A DNA stretch of 64,000 nucleotides from positions 12,464 to 76,463 of the forward strand of contig DATATB010000058.1 in assembly GCA_036268995.1 (NCBI GenBank), read 5' to 3'. Positions 17,249 to 25,447 of this stretch are shown piece after piece. The notes beneath the pieces are model-generated. The model worked only from the letters and a program-made list of their open reading frames with translations, had not been told where the DNA came from and made no database searches. The translations under genes and the position numbers were made by a program. Every line of letters begins with the position of its first letter. Position 1 is the first letter of the stretch. The stretch is from DATATB01 sp036268995 (GTDB lineage Bacteria > Planctomycetota > Planctomycetia > Pirellulales > PNKZ01).

Positions 17249-18615
17249 ATGTAGCGCCTGTGGAACCGGCAAGTGCGTCCGCGGCCAAGCGGCGGCGCGA
17301 CTGGCTGCTGAGCGAATACGGCATGGCGCTGGTGCTGGTGGCGCTGGTCGTGTTCTTTTCGATCGTTACTTGGACTCGGCAGGGCGCCAGCGGCCCGGCC
17401 GCTGCGCGCGAGCTGGCCGGCACGATCGCCAGCGTCAGCGCCGAGGGGCACAACCGCGTCGTGATCGTCGTCCGCGACACGCCGGCCGAGCGGGCTTGGG
17501 CCGAAACGCTTCGCCGCGATCTGGTCGGCCAGGGGCTCGAAGTTGTAGCCAGCCTGGCGGGCGATCCGCAACAAGCCGGCCGCGAGTTGACGAGGCTGCT
17601 CGAGTCTGGCGCCGCGATCGATTACCTGGCGTGCAGCTCCGCGACCTTTCATTGGGGCGTCTTCGACCGGCTGGCCGCCGAGCACGCGAAACTGCGCGAG
17701 GCGACGTTGGTCGAGCCGGCCGCAGTGCGCGGATCGAGTTTTCTCACGGCCGCCAATTTGCTGAATATCGCCAACCAGGTGGCCATCATTGCCATCGTGG
17801 CCATCGGCATGACGCTGGTGATCATTACCGGCGGCATCGATTTATCGGTCGGCAGCTTGATCGCGCTGTCCGCCGTGGTGACCACGCTGGCGGCGCGCGA
17901 TCTTGCCGGCGGCACCGCCGCTTCGAACTTCGGCCTGGTGGCCTGCTCGCTGGCCGGCATCGGCTTGTGCGCCCTGGTCGGCGCATTCTCGGGCATGATG
18001 GTCGCGCGGTTCCAGGTGCCGGCGTTCATCACCACGCTGGCGATGATGGGCATTGCCAGCGGCGTGGCCTACCGCATTTCCGAGGGGCAATCGATCGACC
18101 AGGTGCCCGAGCGTTTCGTGGCGCTGGGCGGCGGCCTGGGTCCGCTCGGAGTGCCTAACGCCGTGCTGCTGATGTTCGGCTTGTACATCGCCGCTCACGT
18201 GCTGATGACGCGCAGCGTGTTCGGCCGGCACGTGTATGCGGTGGGGGGCAATGCCGAGGCGGCGCGGCTGTCGGGCGTGCCGGTGCGGCGCGTGCTGGTG
18301 CTGGTGTATTTGCTGGGCGGCGCACTGGCCGGCTTGGGCGGCGTGGTGATGGCTTCGCAATTGAAAAGCGGCGCTCCGACCTACGGCCTGATGTACGAGC
18401 TGCACGTGATCACGGCGGTCGTCGTTGGCGGCACGTCGCTGGCCGGTGGCGAAGGCCGGATCTTCGGCACTCTGATCGGCGCCTTTATCATCGCCGTGAT
18501 CCAAAACGGCATGAATCTCACCGGCATCGAAAGCTACACGCAAAAGATCGTGCTGGGCGCCGTGATCCTCGCCGCCGTCCTGCTCGACCGGCTCAAGCAG
18601 AACGCCCGCGGGTGA
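17245..18615 (+). CDS. Sugar ABC transporter permease (RbsC-like) with inserted soluble domain
   Basis: The 456-residue protein exceeds the usual 320-340 residues of RbsC-type permeases. TM1 is at about residues 26-43 (YGMALVLVALVVFFSIVTW). A soluble segment of about 110-115 residues follows (about 50-165), containing NRVVIVVRDTPAERAWAE, then GLEVVASLAGDPQQAG and IDYLACSS. The normal permease core (Pfam BPD_transp_2) follows, with MTLVIITGGIDLSVGSLIAL, the family hallmark, and about eight further helices. The insert has the beta-alpha pattern of half a periplasmic binding protein domain (NRVVIVV...GLEVVAS...IDYLACS). It would lie outside the membrane between TM1 and TM2. It could contact the binding protein, but this is inference. 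Confidence 0.88.
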   Translation: MNVAPVEPASASAAKRRRDWLLSEYGMALVLVALVVFFSIVTWTRQGASGPAAARELAGTIASVSAEGHNRVVIVVRDTPAERAWAETLRRDLVGQGLEVVASLAGDPQQAGRELTRLLESGAAIDYLACSSATFHWGVFDRLAAEHAKLREATLVEPAAVRGSSFLTAANLLNIANQVAIIAIVAIGMTLVIITGGIDLSVGSLIALSAVVTTLAARDLAGGTAASNFGLVACSLAGIGLCALVGAFSGMMVARFQVPAFITTLAMMGIASGVAYRISEGQSIDQVPERFVALGGGLGPLGVPNAVLLMFGLYIAAHVLMTRSVFGRHVYAVGGNAEAARLSGVPVRRVLVLVYLLGGALAGLGGVVMASQLKSGAPTYGLMYELHVITAVVVGGTSLAGGEGRIFGTLIGAFIIAVIQNGMNLTGIESYTQKIVLGAVILAAVLLDRLKQNARG

Positions 18616-18701
18616 GCCGCCTTGATGCCGAATCATTTCGCTCCGCGCCCAAGCATTTCGGGGGGCAAGCGGTCGTTCGATGAGCCGGCACATACATTAG
18701 C

Positions 18702-18719
18702 CGGCACATGCATGTGCCG
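18702..18719. repeat. Perfect 18-bp palindrome CGGCACATGCATGTGCCG
   Basis: The sequence is its own reverse complement. It lies between the permease gene and the histidine-rich gene in a stretch without genes (18616-18913). It may be a transcription-end hairpin or a protein-binding site; no T-tract follows. A partial echo (GCCGGCACATACATTAGCCGGCAC) precedes it. Confidence 0.5.
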
Positions 18720-18913
18720 TTTCGTGTGCGCGATGCGTGCGGATCTATTTGTCGCTGACGCCGCGCCGGCCGCTCGAAAAATCGTGCGAAAATTTTTGTC
18801 CTTCAGGCTGCCGACTGGGGTTTAATACGATATGAGGTGGGGTTGGCTGGCGGATTGCGGCGGTTGGGCTGCCGGAACTCTGCCCTCCTATCAATGATTC
18901 AAGGAGACATCGC

Positions 18914-20155
18914 ATGCCGCGGGTTTTGTGGATGGTGGCCTTGGCCACGGCGCTGGTCGCTGGCCGGCCGAGTCTGGTTCAAGCGGCCGCTGGTGACGAC
19001 GACTCGAGCAAGCGCGAAGTGCAGAAGCTCGAGAACCAATTGGAGCAGTTGCAGGCACAAATCCGCCACCTGGAATCGCGGCTAGCAAAGGCAGCCGCGC
19101 CGATCCCCGAGGTTCGCACGGCCGATGAGCAGTCGAAACCGCCAGCCGGCGAGCGCGACCGCAAAGGGCCGCCGCCTCCTCCGCCCGGCGATCGTGGCCC
19201 CCGCGACGCCGGTCCGCGTGATGGCGGTCACCGCGATCATGACCGCCCCGATCGAAAGCCCGACGGCGGCCCGCGGCACGATGGGCATCACGCAGGCGAA
19301 GGCCATCATCCTCCGCCGCCGGGTGGCCCGGGACATTTCTTCGATCCCGAGCGGATGCGCGAGATGCGCGAAATCGTGGAGCGCGTCGTCGGCGCCGAAA
19401 AAGCCCGTGAGTTGCACGCCGCGTTTATGAAGTACTTTGCCAGCCACGGCCGCGGCCCGTTTGGCGGCCCCGGGCATCACCCGATGGCCGGTGGACCCGA
19501 AGCCCGCGGCCCGCATGGCCACGGACACGAGATGCACGCCCACGGGGGTCACGACTCGCACGCCCGCGGCGAGCACGAAGGTCATTGCCCCTTCTGCCAG
19601 ATGGAGCACCGCGGCCATCACGGTGAGGGCCATCACGGTCACCACGGCGAGCACTTCGCTGCTCAGGGTGGTCATGGCCATCATGGCAGTGCTCATCATG
19701 GCGAAGGCCATCACGGCCACCACGGTGAAGGTCATCACGGCGAGCATTTCGCCGCTCACGGTGGTCACGATCATCACGGTGAAGGCCATCACGGCCACGG
19801 CCATCACGGTGAGTATGCGTCGTGGCATGGCGGTCACGGCCATCATCGGCAGCACCATCATGGCATGCACGGGCACCACGGTGAGAGCATGTACGCCAGT
19901 TGGCATGGATCGGAAGGCCACCACGGCGAGCATCACGCCCAACGCGGCCATGATGGCGACGGGCATCATGCAGACGGCCATCACGAGGATGGACATCATG
20001 AGCACGGCCATCATGACGGACATCACGACGGCCATGGCCATCACAGCGCCGAAGAAGGCCATCATTCGCACGGTGGCGACCACGGCGACATCGAAAAGAA
20101 GCTGGATCAGATTCTCCGCGACGTCGAGGCCATCCGCCGTTCGATGAGGGATTGA
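18914..20155 (+). CDS. Exported histidine-rich protein, probable metal binder
   Basis: The 413-residue protein starts after AAGGAGACATCGC, a strong ribosome binding site. It has a signal peptide (LWMVALATALVAGRPSLVQA). Next comes a coiled coil at about residues 36-60 (SKREVQKLENQLEQLQAQIRHLESRL), then a Pro/Gly/Arg/Asp-rich linker and a short helical segment (RMREMREIVERVVGAEKARELHAAFMKYFAS). The histidine-rich region covers about residues 200-395, built from HHGEGHHGHHGEH-type units with about 70 His in about 190 residues by my count. It ends with a second short helix (IEKKLDQILRDVEAIRRS). One CPFC pair lies within. The composition suggests periplasmic Zn, Ni or Cu buffering. No known family was recognised. 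Confidence 0.8.
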   Translation: MPRVLWMVALATALVAGRPSLVQAAAGDDDSSKREVQKLENQLEQLQAQIRHLESRLAKAAAPIPEVRTADEQSKPPAGERDRKGPPPPPPGDRGPRDAGPRDGGHRDHDRPDRKPDGGPRHDGHHAGEGHHPPPPGGPGHFFDPERMREMREIVERVVGAEKARELHAAFMKYFASHGRGPFGGPGHHPMAGGPEARGPHGHGHEMHAHGGHDSHARGEHEGHCPFCQMEHRGHHGEGHHGHHGEHFAAQGGHGHHGSAHHGEGHHGHHGEGHHGEHFAAHGGHDHHGEGHHGHGHHGEYASWHGGHGHHRQHHHGMHGHHGESMYASWHGSEGHHGEHHAQRGHDGDGHHADGHHEDGHHEHGHHDGHHDGHGHHSAEEGHHSHGGDHGDIEKKLDQILRDVEAIRRSMRD

Positions 20156-20293
20156 AACCGCGCCCACGCGCAATTTTCACGGGGTCGGCCGCTCGAGAGC
20201 AAACGCCGCAAGCGTTCTCTCACGCGGCCGGCCCCGCCTTTGTTTGGTTCTTGATACCATTGTTCCGCCGTCGCACCATTGAGAAACTCGAGC

Positions 20294-21928
20294 ATGCTGC
20301 GTACGCCATTGATCGTGGCCCTTTCACTGCTGGCCAGCGCGCTGGCAACCATCAGCCCGGCCGCGGCCGATGCGCCGGCCCAGCGCCCGAACATCGTGGT
20401 CATGCTCGTCGACGACATGGGTTGGTCGGATATCGGCTGCTATGGCAGCGAGATCGCCACGCCGCGGCTCGATGCGCTGGCGGCCGACGGTCTGCGCTTT
20501 ACCCAGTTCTATAACACGCCACGGTGCAGTCCCTCCCGGGCGGCGCTGCTCACGGGCCTTTACTCGCACCAGGCCGGCATGGGCTGGCTCGACAATAAGG
20601 TCGAGCCCAAGTCGAAAGGCTTTCACGGCCGCCTGTTGCCGCGCTGCGTGACGATCGCCGAGGTGTTGCGCGAGGCGGGCTACTTTACCGCCATGACCGG
20701 CAAGTGGCACTTGGGTCAACAGAACGGCACCCCGCCGTGGACGCGCGGCTTCGATCGGTCGCTCAACTCACGCTATGGCGAAGTCTATTTCCCCCATGAA
20801 TCCGATCGGCCCGGCACGAAGTTCTTGTACTTGAACGGCCGCGAGTTGCCGAAGGACTCGCCCGAGATCGGTCGCGACTGGTACTCGACCGACTTGTTTG
20901 TCGACTGGGGACTGAAATTCATCGACGAAGCCCAGGCCGCGAAGAAGCCGTTTTTCTTGTACGTGGCCCAGGGAGCCGTACACTTTCCGCTGCGTGCACC
21001 GGCCGAGACGATCGCCCGGCACCGTGGTAAATACCTTCAGGGTTGGGACCTGCTGCGCGCGCAGCGGCACGCCCGGCAAATCGAAATGGGACTGGTCGAC
21101 GCGGCCTGGCCGCTGGCGCCGCGACCTTCCGAATCGCCTGCCTGGAGCACGCGCACCGACGAGCAAAAAGATCGCTTCGACCAGATGATGGCGGTCTATG
21201 CGGCGATGGTCGAGCGCATCGATCGCAGCATGGGAACGCTGGTCGACGGTTTGCAAGCCCGCGGCATGTTGGACAACACGCTGATCCTGTTTCTCAGCGA
21301 CAACGGCGGCAACGCCGAAGGCGGGCCGCCCGGTGTTACCCGCGGCACAGGTCCGATCGGCGGCCCCGACTCGTACGTGTGGCTGGGCATGAACTGGGCC
21401 ACCGCCTGCAACACGCCGCTGCGTCGCTATAAGCACTTCACGCACGAAGGGGGCATCAGCTCGCCGCTGGTCGTGCATTGGCCGGCCGGCATTCCAGCCG
21501 AGCGGCGCGGCAAGCTCGAAAAGCAACCGGCCCACCTGATCGACATCATGGCCACGGCCGTCGACCTGGCCGGCGCGAAATATCCTACCGAGTTTGGCGG
21601 CAACCAGATTCTGCCCATGGAGGGCGTCACCCTGCGGCCGGCGCTGGCAGGCCAGGCACTCGCTCGCATTCAACCGATCTTTTGGGAGCACGAGGGCAAC
21701 AAAGCGGTCCGCGACGGCCGCTGGAAGCTGGTGCAAAAGTGGCGCGAGCCGTGGGAGCTGTACGACATCGAAGCCGATCGGACTGAACAGAATAATTTGA
21801 TCGCCGCTCAGCCCGAGATCGCCAAGCGTTTGGAGACCGCCTGGAACGCGTGGGCCGCGCGAGCGTTCGTCGACGACTGGCCCGGGCCCGATCACACTGC
21901 TTGGGGCGCGGATCTCAAGCCGGACTAA
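20294..21928 (+). CDS. Exported sulfatase (type I, formylglycine-dependent)
   Basis: The ATG at 20294 gives 544 residues with a signal peptide (TPLIVALSLLASALATISPAAA). The sulfatase core begins NIVVMLVDDMGWSDIGCYG (metal-binding DD). The activation signature NTPRC78-S-P-S-R follows, where Cys78 would be converted to formylglycine, then AALLTGLYSH and MTGKWHLG. FLSDNGGNAEGG carries the second metal-binding Asp/Asn pair. Type I sulfatases hydrolyse sulfate esters of polysaccharides and are abundant in marine planctomycetes. No sulfatase-maturing enzyme is encoded in the window. The substrate is not readable. Confidence 0.93.
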   Translation: MLRTPLIVALSLLASALATISPAAADAPAQRPNIVVMLVDDMGWSDIGCYGSEIATPRLDALAADGLRFTQFYNTPRCSPSRAALLTGLYSHQAGMGWLDNKVEPKSKGFHGRLLPRCVTIAEVLREAGYFTAMTGKWHLGQQNGTPPWTRGFDRSLNSRYGEVYFPHESDRPGTKFLYLNGRELPKDSPEIGRDWYSTDLFVDWGLKFIDEAQAAKKPFFLYVAQGAVHFPLRAPAETIARHRGKYLQGWDLLRAQRHARQIEMGLVDAAWPLAPRPSESPAWSTRTDEQKDRFDQMMAVYAAMVERIDRSMGTLVDGLQARGMLDNTLILFLSDNGGNAEGGPPGVTRGTGPIGGPDSYVWLGMNWATACNTPLRRYKHFTHEGGISSPLVVHWPAGIPAERRGKLEKQPAHLIDIMATAVDLAGAKYPTEFGGNQILPMEGVTLRPALAGQALARIQPIFWEHEGNKAVRDGRWKLVQKWREPWELYDIEADRTEQNNLIAAQPEIAKRLETAWNAWAARAFVDDWPGPDHTAWGADLKPD

Positions 21929-22014
21929 CTCCAAAGCGCAAAATCCTTTTCTTTCGTAGCGTGCTTCGCGTCCTTCTGTTCAAGTCTTCGTTTTTTTGTT
22001 TTCGGAATACTCGC

Positions 22015-23652
22015 ATGCCGCAGCTTTCCTGGGGAGTCGTCGTTCTCGTGCTCGCCGCCACCTTTCTCCCAGCCGAAGTGAATGCCTACGACGATTGGCA
22101 AGCGTCGGGCACCGGCGGAGCGGTCGTGGCCGGCGGGCGTGATGCCACCGCAGCCGGCATCGGGCAACTGGCCAGCGGGGGCAATGCCGTCGACGCGGCC
22201 GTGGCCACGATCCTGGCTCTGAGCGTCACCGATTCAAAATCGTTTTGCTTCGGCGGCGAAGTGCCGATCATGGTGTACGACGCCAAGCGCGGCGTGGTCG
22301 AAGTGCTCTGCGGCCAGGGCGTCGCACCGCGGCTGGCCACGCGCGAGTATTTCGCCACGCACGGCGGCATTCCCGGCTCGGGCCTCACCCCGGCTGCCGT
22401 GCCCGCCGCGCTCGACGCCTGTCTCACTGCCCTCGATCGCTACGGCTCGCGCACCTTTGCCGAAGTCGCCGCCCCCACGCTCAAGTTGCTCGATCAGCAG
22501 GCCGAGCCCTGGCATGCCGACCTGGCCGCCACCTTGCGACGGTTGATCAAGGCCGAAAGCGGCACGACCGACCGCCGGCGCGGCTTGCGGCTGGTGGCCG
22601 ATTATTTTTATCGCGGCCCGATCGCCCAGGAAATCGACGCCTTCTGCCGCGCCGCAGGCGGCCTGCTGCGCGCCAGCGACCTGGCCACGCACGTGACGCG
22701 CATCGAAGAGCCGATCACAGTCGATTATCGCGACCACACGGTCTGCAAATGCGGGCCGTGGACCCAAGGACCGTATGCCCTCGAAACGCTGCAACTGCTT
22801 CAGGGCTTCGATCTGGCCCGCTCGGGCCACAACACTCCGCAGACGATCCACCTGGTGGTCGAAGCCATGAAGCTGGCCCTGGCCGACCGCGACGTCTTCT
22901 ACGGCGACCCGCTGTTTGTCGACGTGCCGCTGGCCGGCCTGCTCGCTCCGGACTATGCCAAGACGCGGCGCGAGCTGATCGATCGAGAGCGGGCATCGCT
23001 GACCCAGCGGCCCGGCGATCCGCGGCAGGGCCGTGCGCTGCTCGATGCGGCCCAAGTGCGGCGTGGGCTGGGCGGCCCCGCGCTCGATACCACGACGTGC
23101 CTCGTGGCCGACAAGGCCGGCAACGTGGTGGCCGCCACGCCCAGCGGCTGGAGCGGCGTGCTCGCCGGCAGCACGGGCGTCTGGCTGGGGACGCGGCTGC
23201 AAAGCTTTAATACCTGGCCCGAGCATCCCAACTGCATCGAGCCGGGCAAGCGCCCGCGCATCACGCTCACGCCGACGCTCGTGCTCAAAGCCGGCAAGCC
23301 GGTGCTGGCCATCAGCGTGGCCGGCGGCGACGGCCAGGATCAGGACACGTTGCAACTCCTCGTCAACCACATCGATTTCGGCCTCGACCCGGCCCGCTCG
23401 GTCACGGCCGATCGTTTCGGCACCAACCACCTGCTCGGTTCCTTCCGCCAAACCCCGCCGGAGCTTGGCAGCCTGCTCCTCTACGAATCGCTCGGGCCCG
23501 AAGTCGCCAGCGACCTATCCGCCCGCGGCCACCTGGTTCAAACCGTCACCCGACCCCTCTGGTCTCCCACTGCCCTTTCCATCGATCCCGCCACCGGCAC
23601 TCTCCGCGCCGCCGGCGACCCCCGCACCGGCCGCCACGCCGCGGCACGATAA
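22015..23652 (+). CDS. ggt: Gamma-glutamyltransferase family protein, exported
   Basis: The start at 22015 gives 545 residues with a signal peptide (GVVVLVLAATFLPAEVNA). The large-subunit part contains GGAVVAGGRDATAAGIGQLASGGNAVDAAVATILAL, the family opening, and QGVAPRLATREYF. The autoprocessing and catalytic site lies at residues 358-361 (DTTTC), followed by LVADKAGNVVAATPSGWSG as in the small subunit of Ntn-hydrolase gamma-glutamyltransferases. This enzyme would cleave or transfer gamma-glutamyl groups of glutathione-like peptides in the periplasm. The longer frame from 21850 overlaps the sulfatase gene and a repeat, so it is rejected. The exact nucleophilic Thr among the three is not certain. 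Confidence 0.88.
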   Translation: MPQLSWGVVVLVLAATFLPAEVNAYDDWQASGTGGAVVAGGRDATAAGIGQLASGGNAVDAAVATILALSVTDSKSFCFGGEVPIMVYDAKRGVVEVLCGQGVAPRLATREYFATHGGIPGSGLTPAAVPAALDACLTALDRYGSRTFAEVAAPTLKLLDQQAEPWHADLAATLRRLIKAESGTTDRRRGLRLVADYFYRGPIAQEIDAFCRAAGGLLRASDLATHVTRIEEPITVDYRDHTVCKCGPWTQGPYALETLQLLQGFDLARSGHNTPQTIHLVVEAMKLALADRDVFYGDPLFVDVPLAGLLAPDYAKTRRELIDRERASLTQRPGDPRQGRALLDAAQVRRGLGGPALDTTTCLVADKAGNVVAATPSGWSGVLAGSTGVWLGTRLQSFNTWPEHPNCIEPGKRPRITLTPTLVLKAGKPVLAISVAGGDGQDQDTLQLLVNHIDFGLDPARSVTADRFGTNHLLGSFRQTPPELGSLLLYESLGPEVASDLSARGHLVQTVTRPLWSPTALSIDPATGTLRAAGDPRTGRHAAAR

Positions 23653-23678
23653 GTCATAACGGTAGAGCACTTCACGCC

Positions 23679-23718
23679 GCCGGGTGCCATGCCCGCGCCG
23701 CGTGGGCATGTGGATCAC
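23679..23718. repeat. Palindromic repeat, GGGTGCCATGCCC family, copy 2
   Basis: GCCGGGTGCCATGCCCGCGC followed by CGTGGGCATGTGGATCAC mirrors the copy at 834-873 and forms the same CATGCCC/GGGCATG stem. It directly follows the gamma-glutamyltransferase gene. Confidence 0.6.
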
Positions 23719-23727
23719 ACTCGACCC

Positions 23728-23835
23728 CACCGTAGCCATCCCGCTCCGTCGGGATGGAGGGCGCGACCGAGAATCGTCCGCAGCGCCAAGCCGAATTGCG
23801 CGCGGTCGGCTCGACGGAGCGAGCCGGCTACGGTG
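23728..23835. repeat. CACCGTAGCC...GGCTACGGTG repeat, copy 1
   Basis: This 108-bp repeat is bounded by CACCGTAGCC and GGCTACGGTG. It contains CATCCCGCTCCGTCGGGATG, a hairpin, and a second internal arm (CTCGACGGAGCGAG). Other copies lie at 29288-29396 and 36311-36414. Here it sits in the 288-bp space between convergent genes. Confidence 0.85.
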
Positions 23836-23880
23836 AAACGCTTGCACCTGGTCGATTCGGGTTGAGCAGAAACGAAGGCC

Positions 23881-23915
23881 GGGTGTCATGCCCACACTTC
23901 GTGAGCATGGCACCC
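23881..23915. repeat. Hairpin GGGTGTCATGCCCAC...TGAGCATGGCACCC
   Basis: The arms GGGTGTCATGCCCAC and GTGAGCATGGCACCC pair across a short loop. It is related to the repeat at 23679-23718 but in a rearranged form. It lies just downstream of the DUF1501 gene stop at 23941 on the minus strand and could act as its transcription end. Confidence 0.6.
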
Positions 23916-23940
23916 GATAGCGCGAAGTGAAGCGCCAACA

Positions 23941-25437
23941 TCACGCCAGCAGCTCGCGGATCACATTGCCATGTACGTCGGTGAGCCGTCGGTCGATGCC
24001 GTTGTGGCGGAGGGTGAGGCGGGTGTGGTCGATGCCGAGCAGATGCAGCAGGGTGGCGTGGATGTCGTAGACTTGCGTGGGGTGCTTGCGGTCGAGCGGT
24101 TTGAAGCCCCAGGCGTCGCTGGGACCGTAGGTGGTGCCGCCGCGAATGCCGCCGCCGGCGAGCCAATTGGTAAATACAAACGGATTGTGGTCGCGGCCTT
24201 TGCCGCCTTGCGACGACGGCATGCGGCCGAACTCGGTGGTCCAGAGCACGATCGTGTCGTCCAGCATGCCGCGCTGCTTCAAGTCTCGAATCAACGCCGA
24301 AGCGCCCCGGGCCATGCCGCGCGCCAGCGGCCCGTGGTCGCGATGCACGTTTTCGTGCGAATCCCAGTTGCGGCGCGGAAAGCCGTTGTCGTTGCCCGAC
24401 CAGATTTGCACGAACCGCACGCCGCGTTCCAGCAGCCGCCGGGCCGCCAGGCATTTGCGGCCAAACGTGTCGGTCTCTTCCAGCGGATTGATTTCCTTGT
24501 CGAAGGCCTGGCGGCCGTGATCGAGGCCGTAGAGCTTGAGAATATGCCGCGGCTCGCTGGCGATATCGAGCGCGTCGGGCATAGCCAATTGCATGCCCGC
24601 GGCCAGCTCGTAACTGCGAATGCGCGATTCCAGCCGCTCGTCGCCGGCCCGGGCCGCGGCATAGCGGCGATTCAAGTCGCCGAGCACGGCTCGGCCGTCG
24701 GAGTCGCTGGCCGCAGTCACGTAGCCGTGCTCGGGCGGAAACAGGTCGGCCACCGGATGCGGGCTGCCGGGATAAATCAGCGTGCCCGAGTGCTGCGACG
24801 GGAGGAACGCAGCGTCCCAGTTCTTCGGGCCGTTGGAGGCGAAGCCGCGATGATCGGGCAGCACGACGAACGTCGGCAAGTTGTCGTTCAGCGAGCCCAA
24901 GCCATAGCTGACCCAGCAGCCGGCGCCGGGAAAGCCGGGCATCTGGAAGCCCGTGGCCTGTATCAGCGTGGCCGAACTGTGTACGCCGGAGCGGCCGACC
25001 ATGTTGTGGACGAATGCCATATCATCGACGCACGGTCCGAGATCGGCCACGACTTCGCTCAGCCATTTGCCGCTTTGGCCGTAAGGCCGGAAGTCCCAAA
25101 TCGGCTTGAGCCACGGGCCCAGACCGTTTTGAAAAGCCTCGACCGGCTCGCCAAAGTCGGCCGGTTTGCCATGATTGCGGACCAGCTCCGGCTTGTAATC
25201 GAACAGATCGAGATGGCTCGCGCCGCCGGCCATGAACAACTGCACGACGCGCTTGGCCTTGGCCGGATGATGCAGAACGCCGCTGCGCACATCGCTGCTG
25301 GCACGGGCATTTTCTTGCTGCAAGAGCGCGGCCAGCGCAATGCCGCCCAACCCGCCGCCGAATTGCCACAAAAATTTGCGGCGCGAAACGGAGCAGGGCA
25401 GGGGAGCGGGAAGCGTGCGGGGCAGCGGGGTGGGCAT
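23941..25437 (-). CDS. DUF1501 family protein, Tat-exported (paired)
   Basis: The 498-residue protein begins with a Tat-like signal (SRRKFLWQFGGGLGGIALAALL). It shows DUF1501 blocks LFMAGGASHLDLFDYKP, DDMAFVHNMVGRSGVHSSA, NWDSHENVHRDHGPLARGMA, LWTTEFGRMPSSQGGKGRDH, and a VHGNVIRELLA C-terminus. It begins 10 bp after the stop of the large DUF1549/DUF1553 gene, so the two are almost certainly one operon. It is the third member of this family in the window, and the C-terminal 'TDVHGxVI' ending is shared with the protein at 8278-9714. Confidence 0.92.
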   Translation of the reverse strand: MPTPLPRTLPAPLPCSVSRRKFLWQFGGGLGGIALAALLQQENARASSDVRSGVLHHPAKAKRVVQLFMAGGASHLDLFDYKPELVRNHGKPADFGEPVEAFQNGLGPWLKPIWDFRPYGQSGKWLSEVVADLGPCVDDMAFVHNMVGRSGVHSSATLIQATGFQMPGFPGAGCWVSYGLGSLNDNLPTFVVLPDHRGFASNGPKNWDAAFLPSQHSGTLIYPGSPHPVADLFPPEHGYVTAASDSDGRAVLGDLNRRYAAARAGDERLESRIRSYELAAGMQLAMPDALDIASEPRHILKLYGLDHGRQAFDKEINPLEETDTFGRKCLAARRLLERGVRFVQIWSGNDNGFPRRNWDSHENVHRDHGPLARGMARGASALIRDLKQRGMLDDTIVLWTTEFGRMPSSQGGKGRDHNPFVFTNWLAGGGIRGGTTYGPSDAWGFKPLDRKHPTQVYDIHATLLHLLGIDHTRLTLRHNGIDRRLTDVHGNVIRELLA

Positions 25438-25447
25438 GGCCGATAGC

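Noticed and set aside
18796..18831. Promoter upstream of the histidine-rich gene (TTGTCC and TACGAT)
   Set aside because: The spacing between the boxes is 24 bp, too long for a sigma70 promoter.
19618..20100. Tandem repeat of a non-coding kind in the histidine-rich gene
   Set aside because: The repetition follows codons for HHGEG-type units in one open frame with a good start, so it is coding sequence.
23515..23913. Minus-strand frame through the 3' end of the gamma-glutamyltransferase and the repeats
   Set aside because: It is the reverse frame of a real gene plus repeat sequence.
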